Source: an uncultured Collinsella sp. (GTDB lineage Bacteria > Actinomycetota > Coriobacteriia > Coriobacteriales > Coriobacteriaceae). From it: DNA of 64,000 bases. The notes under the pieces are model-generated. The model was not told the origin of the DNA. It saw only the letters and a list, made by a program, of their open reading frames with translations, and ran no database searches. Numbering within the stretch: position 1 is the first letter of the stretch; the number at the start of each line of letters is the position of its first letter. Shown here in pieces: positions 1-8,215 of the stretch. The position numbers and the translations under genes were made by a program. The stretch is from positions 62,001-126,000 of the forward strand of contig CAKUGT010000001.1 of assembly GCA_934654795.1 (NCBI GenBank), written 5' to 3'.

Positions 1-2
1 AC

Positions 3-386
3 GAGTTGGTTGCGCTGTTGCCGGCAGCGCATCCGCTGGAGGCAAAGGAAAAGGTAACGCTCGCCGACCTGGCGTCCGAGCCATTTGTGCTGCTGGATGA
101 GGGAGAGCAGAGCCTGGTGCTCGATGCATTCGCGGCGCACGGGCTGTCGCCGCACGTGACGAGTGAGGTCACCGACGACTACACCATCATGGCGATGGTG
201 GAGGAGGGCCTAGGCGTAAGTGTGCTGTATCGCCGTACCGTCGAGGGCATGCGGGCCGATATTCGCGTGCGTCCCATCGTGCATGCTCCCTCGCGCGACG
301 TGGTGGCAGCTTGGCGCAGCTGGGACACCATGCCTATCGCCACGAGGCGTTTTATCGACTATATGAGCTCGCATATTGTCAATTAA
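3..386 (+). CDS. LysR-family transcriptional regulator, C-terminal part (cut by window edge)
   Basis: The reading frame is open at the left edge and ends at TAA 384-386, so only the effector-binding domain is present; the DNA-binding helix-turn-helix lies outside the window. The stretch DDYTIMAMVEEGLGVSVL is the conserved hinge and strand region of LysR effector domains. It closely matches WDDYAIMAMVEDGLGVSVL in the LysR protein at 44455-45312, so the two are probably paralogues. The tail-to-tail neighbour is a MATE exporter, whereas the 44.4 kb paralogue stands divergent to an EamA exporter. Effector and targets cannot be read from sequence. Confidence 0.85.
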   Translation, partial: ELVALLPAAHPLEAKEKVTLADLASEPFVLLDEGEQSLVLDAFAAHGLSPHVTSEVTDDYTIMAMVEEGLGVSVLYRRTVEGMRADIRVRPIVHAPSRDVVAAWRSWDTMPIATRRFIDYMSSHIVN

Positions 387-413
387 TGACTGGCGTGACG
401 TTGAGTGCGGTGT

Positions 414-1796
414 TTAGCGGGCTGTCGCATTAGCTTGGGTGACACGATAGGTGCGTGCCGGGTGGCAGAGCAAGACCGCCACGACCATAAAGAACGCTGT
501 GGTGCCCAGGCTGATGGGATAGACCATCATGATGTTCGCAAAGGTACGGAAGTGCGGGAACACGCAGAATACCCAATAGAAGCGAATGCCGCAGACGCAG
601 ATCATGGTGATGAGGGCGGGCATGAGCGAGATGCCAAAGCCGCGCAGGTAGCCGGACATGTTTTCGTAAAACATGCTAAAGGCGTATGCCGGGAAGATCG
701 AGCACACGCGGATATAGCCGATCGAGACGATGTTGGGGTCGCTATTAAACAGCGCTAGGATCTCGCGCCCCAGACCGACGATGATAACGATGGTAGTGAG
801 CGCGACGATGCCACCTTCGACCAGGCAGACCTTAAGGGTCTTGGTGCAACGGTCGATCTGGCGAGCGCCGTGGTTTTGCCCCACAAAGGTGGTGCAAGCC
901 TGGCTAAAGCTGTTGAGCAGGTTGTAGCACACGTACTCCAGGCTCATGGCGGCGCTCGATGCCGCCATGACCTCGGTGCCCAAGCTGTTGATGGCGGACT
1001 GGATGATGATGTTGGCGACGGCAAAGACGGCGCTTTGGATGCCGGCGGGCAGGCCGATCTTGACGATGCGCTTGAGGGCGACGGGGTCGATGGCAAGGTC
1101 GCGTGGGGTGACGCGAACGACGGAGTCGGTCTTGAGCAGGCGGATAAAGAGCGTAGCGGCGCTGACGGTGTAGGCGATGGCGGTGGCGATGGCGACGCCC
1201 GCGACGCCCCAGTGGAGTACGGGGACAAAGATGAGGTCCAGGCCAATGTTGAGGACGGTGGACACGGCAAGTGCCTGCAGCGGCATGCGGGTGATGCCGA
1301 CGGAGCGGAAGATCGCGGCCTCAAAGTTGTAGAGCAAGATCGAGGGCATGCTGAGCAAAAAGACGCGCAGGTAGAGCGAGGCGAGCGGCATGGTTTCGGC
1401 GGGAACGTTGAGCGCGGCGAGCATGGGCTCGGCAAAGATCTCGCCCAGCGCGATGACGACAAAGCCCACAAGCGCCATGAGAATCGAGGTGTGGACGGCG
1501 CGGTTGACCATGTTCTGATCGTTGCGGCCGATAGCGTTGGCGATGACCACGTTGGAGCCAAGCGACAGGCCGATGAACAGGTTGATCATCAAACTGGTAA
1601 GCGGAACGTTGGAGCCGACCGCTGCCATGGCAAGGGTTCCCTGGTCGCCCGAGAAGTTGCCGATGATGACCGTGGCGATGAGGTTCGATAGTTGCTCGAG
1701 GATGCTCGTCGCGGCAACGGGAAAGGCGAACAGGGGAATGTTGCGCCACAGCGAGCCGGTCGTCATGTCAATGTGCTTAGATGCGGTATCAGCCAT
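414..1796 (-). CDS. MATE-family efflux transporter
   Basis: The 460-residue product is a multi-drug and toxin extrusion type transporter, the usual length for the family. It has about twelve hydrophobic segments in two halves. The N-terminal half opens with GSLWRNIPLFAFPVAATSI and contains the QLSNLIATVIIGNFSG helix pair typical of MATE/DinF-like proteins. These proteins normally exchange Na+ or H+ for organic cations at the cytoplasmic membrane; the substrate here is unknown. The ATG at 1796 has a weak GAGAG upstream. It is divergent from rlmA, and the 240-bp gap between them carries an R4 palindrome. Family call is firm, substrate is not. Confidence 0.9.
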   Translation of the reverse strand: MADTASKHIDMTTGSLWRNIPLFAFPVAATSILEQLSNLIATVIIGNFSGDQGTLAMAAVGSNVPLTSLMINLFIGLSLGSNVVIANAIGRNDQNMVNRAVHTSILMALVGFVVIALGEIFAEPMLAALNVPAETMPLASLYLRVFLLSMPSILLYNFEAAIFRSVGITRMPLQALAVSTVLNIGLDLIFVPVLHWGVAGVAIATAIAYTVSAATLFIRLLKTDSVVRVTPRDLAIDPVALKRIVKIGLPAGIQSAVFAVANIIIQSAINSLGTEVMAASSAAMSLEYVCYNLLNSFSQACTTFVGQNHGARQIDRCTKTLKVCLVEGGIVALTTIVIIVGLGREILALFNSDPNIVSIGYIRVCSIFPAYAFSMFYENMSGYLRGFGISLMPALITMICVCGIRFYWVFCVFPHFRTFANIMMVYPISLGTTAFFMVVAVLLCHPARTYRVTQANATAR

Positions 1797-1921
1797 ACGC
1801 TCTCAATCTCTTATATGCGCTTCAATGCTAATTTGCGCAGACGATGATACTCCTAATGCGATCAGCCGGTACTTGGGGGGAACGTTTCTTTTCTGTCAGC
1901 ACATAGACTAGTCATTGGGAC

Positions 1922-1977
1922 TAGTCATTGGGGACGTTCTTGTTTGACTAGTCGTTTAAGAACGTCCCCAATGACTA
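1922..1977. repeat. R4 palindromic element, copy 1
   Basis: This is a near-perfect inverted repeat in which TAGTCATTGGGGACGTTCTT faces its complement across a GTTTGACTAGTCGTTT loop. A partial extra copy of the left end (ACTAGTCATTGGGA) directly precedes it at 1907-1920. The second copy lies at 56723-56774 and differs by a paired A to G / T to C change that keeps the stem. It lies between the divergent MATE and rlmA genes. Confidence 0.85.
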
Positions 1978-2034
1978 GGTGGGGGAGGCGTGAGACAATG
2001 GTGGGCGCCGTGTTGTCCGTGCTAAGGAGTTGCC

Positions 2035-2853
2035 ATGTTGTTGTGTCCCGTTTGCCATGAGCCGTTGGTGGACGACGAGCGTGGGGCTGCATGCACGGGC
2101 GGGCATCGGTTCGATCGCGCACGCGAGGGCTACCTGTACCTGTTGCGCTCGTCTAAGAGTGGTGACTCTATGGGCGACCCCAAGTCGCAGGCGCGCAGCC
2201 GTCGCGACTTTCTGAATCGCGACTACTATGCGCCATTGCGCGATGCGATCGTCGAGCTGGTGCGCGAACGAGCGGCTGAGCGCGGGGCGTCCACGGACAA
2301 ACCGCTGAACTTGCTCGACATCTGCTGTGGCGAGGGCTACTACACAAGTGCCATGGGCTCGGTGCCGAACGTTGATGCCTACGGGTTTGACCTGGGTAAG
2401 GAAATGGTGCGCCTGGCTGCCAAGCGAGGCGGCGCGACGTATTTCGTCGCCAACATGAAGGACATCCCCGTGGCGGATGGCTCGTTCGACATGGTGACCG
2501 AGCTTTTTGCTCCCTTTAACGAGCGCGAGTTTGCCCGCGTGCTGGCGCCCGAGGGCTCGCTCTACACCGTGGTCCCGGGTGCGCGCCATCTCTTTGGGCT
2601 CAAGGAAGTGCTCTACGACACTCCGTACCTCAACGACGAAAAACTGCCGCATACCGCCGAGCTTAAGCTGGTCGACACGCAGCGCGTGACGGCGAACATT
2701 ACGTTGGCAACGCAAGCGGACATCGAGGCCGTATTCCAGATGACGCCGTACTACTACCGCACGCGTCCGGCGGACAAAGAGCGCCTGGCAAACCTCGATA
2801 CCCTCCAAACGGACATCGACTTCATCATCGCCGAGTACCGCCACGGCAAATAA
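2035..2853 (+). CDS. rlmA: 23S rRNA (guanine-N1)-methyltransferase, RlmA family
   Basis: The 272-residue protein starts with a four-ligand zinc finger (CPVCHEPL followed by CTGGHRFDRAREGYLYLL) that is diagnostic of RlmA/TlrB enzymes. The SAM-binding motif I is LLDICCGEGYYTSAM at about residues 94-108. Members methylate N1 of a guanine in helix 35 of 23S rRNA (G745 in RlmA-I, G748 in RlmA-II/TlrB). Which position is used here cannot be told from sequence. The start follows CTAAGGAGTTGCC. The TAA stop runs directly into an R2 palindrome and a terminator, so the gene is probably monocistronic. Confidence 0.9.
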   Translation: MLLCPVCHEPLVDDERGAACTGGHRFDRAREGYLYLLRSSKSGDSMGDPKSQARSRRDFLNRDYYAPLRDAIVELVRERAAERGASTDKPLNLLDICCGEGYYTSAMGSVPNVDAYGFDLGKEMVRLAAKRGGATYFVANMKDIPVADGSFDMVTELFAPFNEREFARVLAPEGSLYTVVPGARHLFGLKEVLYDTPYLNDEKLPHTAELKLVDTQRVTANITLATQADIEAVFQMTPYYYRTRPADKERLANLDTLQTDIDFIIAEYRHGK

Positions 2854-2902
2854 CCTGCCAAAAAGAGACAGGTTTATTTGGCAGGTTTTATCTGGGCAAA
2901 CG
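2852..2902 (+). repeat. R2 palindromic element, copy 1
   Basis: AACCTGCCAAAAAGAGACAG followed by GTTTATTTGGCAGGTT forms an imperfect hairpin, and the tail TTATCTGGGCAAACG is shared with the copy at 56654-56701. A related head-to-head pair lies at 30239-30342. The element begins inside the rlmA stop codon. Confidence 0.8.
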
Positions 2903-2942
2903 CAAAGGGCCGACCGCGTTGTTGCGCAATCGGCCCTTCTTG
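2903..2942. terminator. Bidirectional terminator between convergent genes
   Basis: AAGGGCCGA and TCGGCCCTT form a nine-base-pair stem around a GC-containing loop, followed by CTT. It lies between the convergent rlmA and the small membrane protein gene. Confidence 0.7.
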
Positions 2943-2975
2943 CTGTTCGTTGCAAGGGGTATGAGATACAGGTGC

Positions 2976-3377
2976 CTACAGGCGATCCTTGTTCTCGGCT
3001 TTGACGGCGTGTGCCTGCTGAATAAAGAACAGGTCGTACACCACGATGACAAAGGCGCCAAAGTTGATGGCGTCGCCGCCGAGCGCGGGAAGCGTAAGCA
3101 CGGCCTGGAGGAGCGTGGCGGCTGCGGCGATGATACCGAGCTTAAACGCGCCATCCACCTGCGAAGGCTTGTTGGCACCCTTGATGCCCGCAACGCCCGC
3201 GGCAAGGTCGACGAGACCCTTGGCGATAATCACGACGGCGGCGAGTACGGCGTTCGATCCGTAGGTGGACTCGAGTTTGCCGGTCGCGATGCCGGCGATT
3301 CCGATGACGAGGCTGGCGATGCCCAGAACAAAATAAATCAGGGCAAGGATTTTGAGTGTCTTGCGAGCGGCGCTCAT
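2976..3377 (-). CDS. Small four-helix membrane protein of unknown function
   Basis: The 133-residue product has four predicted membrane segments: residues about 9-30 (ILALIYFVLGIASLVIGIAG), 42-65, 80-100 and 105-123. A short polar C-terminus (KAENKDRL) follows. No catalytic or metal-binding motif is visible, and glycine/alanine-rich helices suggest a compact bundle. The start has GAAAGGACCAGTC... spacing on the minus strand that fits a ribosome binding site. It stands alone between terminators. I do not recognise a named family and assign no function. Confidence 0.7.
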   Translation of the reverse strand: MSAARKTLKILALIYFVLGIASLVIGIAGIATGKLESTYGSNAVLAAVVIIAKGLVDLAAGVAGIKGANKPSQVDGAFKLGIIAAAATLLQAVLTLPALGGDAINFGAFVIVVYDLFFIQQAHAVKAENKDRL

Positions 3378-3606
3378 GACTGGTCCTTTCGATGTGGGCG
3401 CGGAGAATCTGTCGCACCCAGGTTACGGCACATATCGTGAAGCACATTGTAGTTCAACGTCGGCGTACATGCGCTTGAAAGCACTTTGAAGCCTGTGTGC
3501 TCCAACCTTTCAAAAAGGAAAGTCGGGCGTAAGCCAAATCGATGGCAGCGTATGTGCGGCGCTGCGATGATGAGGCCATGGTAAGGGCTGGGCCGAAGGA
3601 GGAGCC

Positions 3607-3750
3607 ATGATGTACGGAGCGGAGCAGGCGCGCGAGCCGCGGTCGTTGGGAAGGCGCATGAGTGATTCTGTGATCGCCGCCGTGTGCACGGGATTGATGG
3701 CGGTGCTTTGCATTGGGATGCTGTGGGCCATGTCGCATGTGGGACAATAA
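3607..3750 (+). CDS. 47-residue single-pass membrane microprotein
   Basis: A short frame begins ATGATGTACGGAGCG directly after a strong AAGGAGGAGCC ribosome binding site and ends at TAA 3748-3750. The product has a charged N-terminus (EQAREPRSLGRR) and one hydrophobic segment (VIAAVCTGLMAVLCIGMLWA, residues about 22-41). This is the layout of a small single-pass membrane protein with the N-terminus inside. It precedes rsmJ by 65 bp in the same direction and may share its transcript. The function is unknown. The ribosome binding site and the hydrophobic pattern are the only evidence. Confidence 0.5.
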   Translation: MMYGAEQAREPRSLGRRMSDSVIAAVCTGLMAVLCIGMLWAMSHVGQ

Positions 3751-3814
3751 CGGACGGTTGGGTGCCGGCATGAACGGCGCTCCGCGTATTCGTTTTGCTT
3801 GCTAAGGAGTGTCC

Positions 3815-4531
3815 ATGGGTGTCGCCGATCCCTTTTCTGTTGCTCGGGCTGCAGGGCTTGAGCTAACCAGGATGCCCGAGGGCCTCACGCTCACCGATGG
3901 CGCGATGGAGCTGCGCGCCGATTTTGCCCGCATGCTCCCGCGACTCAAGCAGGGCCGTCTGCAGCAGGAGCTGCTGGTGAAGGCCGCCCGCGCGAAAGGC
4001 GTCGAGCGTCCGTGGGCAATCGATGCCACGGCAGGCTTTGGCGAGGATTCGCTGCTGCTGGCCGCCGCGGGATTTGTCGTCGACCTGTATGAGCAGGACT
4101 GTGTGATTGCGGCGCTGCTGCAGGATGCCTTGGACCGTGCGGCGGACGATCCGGCGCTTGCGGATGCCGTGGCCCGCATGCGTCTGCATGCCGGCGAAGA
4201 TAGCATCGCCGGGCTTCACCATACGGCTGAGCTGGTCGAGCAAGGTGAGCTCGCCGCGCCGGACGTGGTGTACCTGGACCCCATGTTTCCCGAGCGCACC
4301 AAGAGCGCGGCGGTCAAAAAGAAGTTTCAGCTGCTGCATCATTTGGAGCAGCCGTGCGCCGACGAGGAGACGCTGGTCCAGGCAGCGCTTGCCGTGCATC
4401 CGCGTAAAGTCGTTATAAAGCGACCGGTGAAGGGCCCGTTGCTTGCCGGTATAAAGCCGAGCTATCAACTAGCGGGTAAGGCCGTTCGCTACGACGTTTT
4501 GGTGCCGCCGCGTCCGTCATCTGCCGAGTAG
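3815..4531 (+). CDS. rsmJ: 16S rRNA (guanine1516-N2)-methyltransferase-like, RsmJ family
   Basis: The protein of about 238 residues has the RsmJ hallmarks: AIDATAGFGEDSLLLAAAG as SAM motif I and VVYLDPMFPERTKSAAVKK as the catalytic D-P-x-F-P segment with the KSA.VKK tail. RsmJ methylates N2 of a guanine in the 3' domain of 16S rRNA. I chose the ATG at 3815, which has AAGGAG five bases upstream. An in-frame GTG at 3809 overlaps that ribosome binding site and is unlikely to be used. It is slightly shorter than the E. coli enzyme. Function is inferred from motif conservation. Confidence 0.85.
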   Translation: MGVADPFSVARAAGLELTRMPEGLTLTDGAMELRADFARMLPRLKQGRLQQELLVKAARAKGVERPWAIDATAGFGEDSLLLAAAGFVVDLYEQDCVIAALLQDALDRAADDPALADAVARMRLHAGEDSIAGLHHTAELVEQGELAAPDVVYLDPMFPERTKSAAVKKKFQLLHHLEQPCADEETLVQAALAVHPRKVVIKRPVKGPLLAGIKPSYQLAGKAVRYDVLVPPRPSSAE

Positions 4532-4557
4532 CGCTCAACGCGAGGGCGCAGCGCGAT

Positions 4558-4854
4558 CTATTTCCAAGGATGCGACGTCAGGTGCCAGCCGCCGCAGTAC
4601 TCGCATTTGTAGCAGGCTAAGCCGCGACGCCCGCGGTTCTCGCAATCGGCCATGACGGCTTCGGCCTCGGCGCGCGTGTCGTAGCGGTTCTTGCGTTCGC
4701 ACGACTTGTAGCGCCACGCCTCGTCGCGCTCGGCATCTAGGGCGTCGCGACGATCGCCTTCGCGTGCAAACAGGTCGCTCATATCGCCGCCGGTGGCAGC
4801 GCCCAAAAACTCGCTTTTGGCCTTTGACCAGGCAGCACGCTTTTTGCTTCCCAT
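4558..4854 (-). CDS. Small zinc-ribbon-like protein of unknown function
   Basis: The 98-residue product has a basic N-terminus (GSKKRAAWSKAKSEF), a central charged helix and a C-terminal cysteine/histidine cluster, CYKCEYCGGWHLTSH. The pair Cys-x2-Cys with a further Cys and His suggests a zinc knuckle. A second CERKNRYDTRAEAEAVMADC stretch lies just before it. The ATG at 4854 is preceded by GGAGAGG; a TTG at 4875 in the same frame overlaps that site. The gene is divergent from a GNAT acetyltransferase and shares an operator-like inverted repeat with it. A nucleic-acid-binding role is possible but unproven. Confidence 0.65.
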   Translation of the reverse strand: MGSKKRAAWSKAKSEFLGAATGGDMSDLFAREGDRRDALDAERDEAWRYKSCERKNRYDTRAEAEAVMADCENRGRRGLACYKCEYCGGWHLTSHPWK

Positions 4855-4880
4855 CCGCTTCGCGCCCCTCTCCAAACGCT

Positions 4881-4908
4881 GGTATCATTGCTCAATCAAA
4901 GTGATACC
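4881..4908. promoter_or_regulatory. Operator-like inverted repeat in a divergent promoter
   Basis: GGTATCA at 4881-4887 faces TGATACC at 4902-4908, a seven-base inverted repeat. It lies between the divergent zinc-ribbon gene and the GNAT gene, just upstream of the ribosome binding site of the latter. It is the layout of a dimeric repressor site. Confidence 0.4.
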
Positions 4909-4931
4909 AATAAACGTGAGGTTGCCGCGTG

Positions 4932-5420
4932 ATGATCAGAAAAACCCTCGATACCGACATTCCCGCCGTCATGGCTATCTATGATGCCGCTCGCGCCTTT
5001 ATGCGCGCGCATGGTAATGCCATGCAATGGCCGGTAGGTACGCCCTCGGTCGAACAGCTCAAAAGCGATATCGCCGTGGGCGGTAGCTATGTGTGCGAGG
5101 AGGACGGTCGCGTGGTGGCAACGTTTGCCTTCTTGCCGGGGCCGGACAGTTCCTATGATGTGATCGAGGACGGTCAGTGGCGAAGTGACACTCCGTACGC
5201 CGTGTTGCATCGTGTGGCATCCGACGGCACCACGCATGGCGTTGCGGCCGCGATGTTTGCCTTTGCCAAGGAACGCGTCGACCATCTGCGCATCGACACG
5301 CATCAAGACAACCTGCCCATGCAAGGCGCCATCGCCAAGGCTGGATTTAAACGCGCCGGTGTCGTGTATGTGTCCGATGGCACGCCGCGCGTTGCGTTTG
5401 ATTGGCTGCGCGAGGCGTAA
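4932..5420 (+). CDS. GNAT-family N-acetyltransferase
   Basis: The 162-residue protein has the acetyl-CoA-binding fold: an N-terminal IRKTLDTDIPAVMAIYDAAR, a central strand with GRVVATFAFLP, and a C-terminal LRIDTHQDNLPMQGAIAKAG segment. That last stretch is the common D-x-x-N-x-P-x-x-x-x-Y/L-x-K-x-G-F motif, here ending in GFKRAGVVYV. The acceptor substrate is unknown. A GTG at 4929 directly precedes the ATG at 4932; both are in reach of the GTGAGG ribosome binding site. It is followed by a strong terminator. Confidence 0.85.
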   Translation: MIRKTLDTDIPAVMAIYDAARAFMRAHGNAMQWPVGTPSVEQLKSDIAVGGSYVCEEDGRVVATFAFLPGPDSSYDVIEDGQWRSDTPYAVLHRVASDGTTHGVAAAMFAFAKERVDHLRIDTHQDNLPMQGAIAKAGFKRAGVVYVSDGTPRVAFDWLREA

Positions 5421-5456
5421 GGGCCGAGTCACGTATCGGCAATTCGCGTGAACGAA

Positions 5457-5480
5457 AAATGGCCCCAAGCGGGGCCATTT
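5457..5480. terminator. Bidirectional terminator
   Basis: AAATGGCCCC and GGGGCCATTT form a perfect ten-base-pair stem with an AAGC loop, flanked by A-rich and T-rich sequence. It separates the convergent GNAT and mscL genes. Confidence 0.9.
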
Positions 5481-5542
5481 CTGTTTGCATGTGGTGTTTT
5501 GGCTGGGCAAAAGACCAACGTTCGTCGTTAGGGAAATGCTGG

Positions 5543-5968
5543 CTACGCCTTGGGCAGCTCGCTTCCGCAGTGGCAGCATTTGGTCGCGCCCTCATTTACC
5601 TCCTCCAGGCAATAAGGGCAGACGGGCTTGGGGGCGGCTTCCTCGGCGGAGGCGCCGGCCAGCTTGTCGCCAATCTCCTGTGCCTTGTTAAACGCCTTGA
5701 CGATGGCAAAGACGATGGCCGCCACGATCAAAAAGTTGATGCATGCGCCGATGAACGCGCCAAAGTCGATATTGGTGCCCGGCACCACCAGCCCCGAGAT
5801 CTCGGTGGCGCTGCCGCCGGCGATGACGGCGATGAGCGGGTTGATGATGTTGTCGGTAAGCGAGGTCACGATGGCAGTGAACGCGCCGCCAATGATGACG
5901 CCGACGGCCATGTCCATCACGTTGCCGCGATTGATGAATTCCTTGAATTCGTTGAGCAGTGCCTTCAT
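5543..5968 (-). CDS. mscL: Large-conductance mechanosensitive channel MscL with C-terminal zinc ribbon
   Basis: The start at 5968 (MKALLNEFKEFINRGNVMD) matches the MscL N-terminal amphipathic helix. It is followed by the first membrane helix (LAVGVIIGGAFTAIV-like, AVGVIIGGAFTAIVTSL) and the second (INFLIVAAIVFAIV). The channel opens under high membrane tension to release solutes during osmotic downshift. After the normal C-terminal helix an extra segment, CPYCLEEVNEGATKCCHCGS, forms a four-cysteine zinc ribbon not present in classic MscL. The frame is open further upstream, but the GAGGAGCCACC ribosome binding site fixes this start. Total length is 141 residues. Confidence 0.92.
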   Translation of the reverse strand: MKALLNEFKEFINRGNVMDMAVGVIIGGAFTAIVTSLTDNIINPLIAVIAGGSATEISGLVVPGTNIDFGAFIGACINFLIVAAIVFAIVKAFNKAQEIGDKLAGASAEEAAPKPVCPYCLEEVNEGATKCCHCGSELPKA

Positions 5969-6211
5969 GGTGGCTCCTCGTTGTTGTGGGGCTCGCATTG
6001 CCACCGCCCCAGATGAGCCCATGCAGAAAAAGGGGAGGTGCCGGCTTTCGCAAGGCGCGAACCTACGAAAATCACCGCGCGGCAACGCAGGGCGATGAGC
6101 TCGGTCGGGGGATAGGGCCCGCTTCGCCCGCCGGCTCGTAAATTGTATCATCCGGTATGGAACGAGAATGCCTATCGCGGCGTGTGATGGGTTTGAAATA
6201 AGAGGAGAGCC

Positions 6212-8215
6212 ATGTCGAAACAAGCGGTCATAGGAATTCTGGCACATGTCGATGCCGGTAAGACCACGCTGGCCGAGGCCATGCTGTTTCATGCCGGCCG
6301 CATTCGAAAGCGCGGGCGCGTGGACGATGGCGATTCTCATCTGGACACGAACGCGATTGAGCGTGAGCGCGGCATCACGATCTTCTCGTCGCAGGCCGTG
6401 CTCGACCACGGCGACACCCACGTTATGCTCGTGGACGCTCCCGGCCATGTCGATTTTTCGGCCGAGGCGGAGCGCACGCTGCGCGCGCTCGACTATGCGA
6501 TCCTGGTGGTGGGAGCCAACGACGGCGTGCAGGGTCATACCGAAACCCTGTGGCGACTGCTTGCTCGCTACGACATTCCGACGTTCATCTTTATCAACAA
6601 GATCGATCTTGAAAACCCTGGTCGTGATGCGCTGTTGGCGCAACTCGGCCAGCGCCTTTCCGAGGGCTGTCTAGATGCCGAGGGCTTGCTGGCAGGCGGC
6701 GCCGTGCAAGAGGATGCTGCGGCGCTGGATGAGGCGGCACTCGATGAGTTTCTTGAAGCAGGTAAGCTGTCTGCCGCAACGCTTTCGCGCATGGTGGCCG
6801 AGCGCAGGTTGTTCCCCTGCTTTGCCGGCTCGGCGCTCAAGGACCAGGGCGTGGCGGAGCTGCTCGACGGCATGTGCGCTTTGATGCGCGAGCGGACGTG
6901 GCCCCAAGAGTTTGCAGCACGAGTCTACCGCGTGAGTCGTGGAGACCGCGGCGAGCGTCTTGCGTGGGTCAAGGTGACGGGCGGTGTGCTGCGTGCAAAA
7001 CAGGTGATTGAGGGGCGCTCCGGTGTCGAGGCTTGGGAGCAAAAGATCGACCAGGTGCGCATCTATAACGGCGAGAAATACGAGCTTGCCCAAGAAGTTG
7101 CCGCCGGCAGTATCTGCGCCGTGACGGGCCTCGCGCACGTTCGTCCAGGTGATGCCCTGGGCGCAGAGCCTATGGGTGAGCAGCCGATCATCGCGCCGGT
7201 TCTCACCTATACGGTGCTGCCGGGCGAGCACGATGTCCATACGGTGTTCCGGGCGCTGACCGAGCTTGCCGACGAGGATCCCATGCTCGGCGTAAGCTGG
7301 AACACGCATCTTGAGCAGATCCATCTGCAATTGATGGGCGCGGTGCAGCTCGAGGTCGTGCAGCGCGTGCTGGCCGATCGCTTTGGCCTTGCGGTTGAGT
7401 TTGAGCCCGGTGGCATCCTCTACAAGGAGACCATCTCGCAGCCGGTCGAGGGCGTGGGCCACTTTGAACCGCTGCGTCACTATGCCGAGGTGCACCTGCG
7501 CTTAGAGCCGCTGCCGGCGGGCTCGGGCGTGCAGTTTGGCACCGTGACCTCGACCGACGAGCTCGATCTGAACTGGCAACGCCTGGCGCTCACCAATGCC
7601 ATGGAGCGTGACCACCTGGGCGTGCTGACCGGTTCGCCCATCACCGATATGCGCATTACGCTCACGGGCGGCCATGCACATGCCAAGCACACCGAGGGCG
7701 GCGACTTTCGCCAGGCAACGTATCGCGCGATTCGCCAGGGACTCATGCAGGCGCGTGAGGCGGGTGCGGCGGTGCTGCTGGAGCCGTGGTATCGCTTTGA
7801 GCTCGAGGTGCCGGGGGAGTGCGTGGGCCGCGCGCTTTCTGATGCCACGCGTATGGGTGCCGAGTACAAGCCGCCGGCGATGGCTGACGACCGGGCTAAA
7901 CTGGTGGGCCGCGTGCCGGCATCCGAGGTGCAGGACTATGCCTTGGAGGTGGCTGCCTACACGAGTGGCCGCGGGCATCTGTACCTGGAGTTCGCCGGCT
8001 ATGCGCCTTGTCATGATGCTGTGCGCGTGATCGAGGTGGCCACCTATGAGCCCGAGGCCGATCTGCCCAACACGCCCGACTCGGTCTTTTGCTCCCACGG
8101 CGCCGGTTACACCGTCAAGTGGTACGACGTCCCCGCAGCGGCGCACGTAAAAGTCGACCCCGCCACCTTCCGCCCCTGGCGAGCGGCAGACGCGGAGTTC
8201 TTCGGACGCATGTGA
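6212..8215 (+). CDS. TetM/EF-G-like translational GTPase
   Basis: The 667-residue protein has all GTPase motifs: G1 AHVDAGKT, the switch ERERGITI, G3 DAPGH and G4 NKID. The later domains follow the EF-G/TetM order, with a C-terminal segment PNTPDSVFCSHGAGYTVKW. The length (TetM is about 639 residues) and absence of an EF-G G' insert put it with ribosomal protection proteins. Sequence divergence from TetM/TetW in the parts I can recall means it may be a housekeeping or stress translation factor, not a tetracycline resistance determinant. The start follows AGAGGAGAGCC. The TGA stop lies inside an R1 palindrome. Confidence 0.85.
   Translation: MSKQAVIGILAHVDAGKTTLAEAMLFHAGRIRKRGRVDDGDSHLDTNAIERERGITIFSSQAVLDHGDTHVMLVDAPGHVDFSAEAERTLRALDYAILVVGANDGVQGHTETLWRLLARYDIPTFIFINKIDLENPGRDALLAQLGQRLSEGCLDAEGLLAGGAVQEDAAALDEAALDEFLEAGKLSAATLSRMVAERRLFPCFAGSALKDQGVAELLDGMCALMRERTWPQEFAARVYRVSRGDRGERLAWVKVTGGVLRAKQVIEGRSGVEAWEQKIDQVRIYNGEKYELAQEVAAGSICAVTGLAHVRPGDALGAEPMGEQPIIAPVLTYTVLPGEHDVHTVFRALTELADEDPMLGVSWNTHLEQIHLQLMGAVQLEVVQRVLADRFGLAVEFEPGGILYKETISQPVEGVGHFEPLRHYAEVHLRLEPLPAGSGVQFGTVTSTDELDLNWQRLALTNAMERDHLGVLTGSPITDMRITLTGGHAHAKHTEGGDFRQATYRAIRQGLMQAREAGAAVLLEPWYRFELEVPGECVGRALSDATRMGAEYKPPAMADDRAKLVGRVPASEVQDYALEVAAYTSGRGHLYLEFAGYAPCHDAVRVIEVATYEPEADLPNTPDSVFCSHGAGYTVKWYDVPAAAHVKVDPATFRPWRAADAEFFGRM

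Noticed and set aside
870-1691. Long open frame on the plus strand opposite the MATE gene
   Set aside because: It is antisense to a clear membrane transporter, has biased GC-rich composition (Asp/Gly/Ala) and no ribosome binding site.
4535-4888. Alternative 117-residue minus-strand frame over the zinc-ribbon gene
   Set aside because: Arg-rich composition and no motif; the overlapping frame at 4558-4854 has the CxxC-containing domain and a ribosome binding site.
5543-6643. 366-residue reading of the MscL frame
   Set aside because: The upstream part overlaps the start of the TetM-like gene on the other strand. The MscL N-terminus and ribosome binding site place the start at 5968.
6212-8215. 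Acquired tetracycline resistance gene
   Set aside because: Domain order fits, but there is no leader peptide, mobile gene or low-GC signature, and divergence from known Tet sequences appears large. Kept as TetM-like only.
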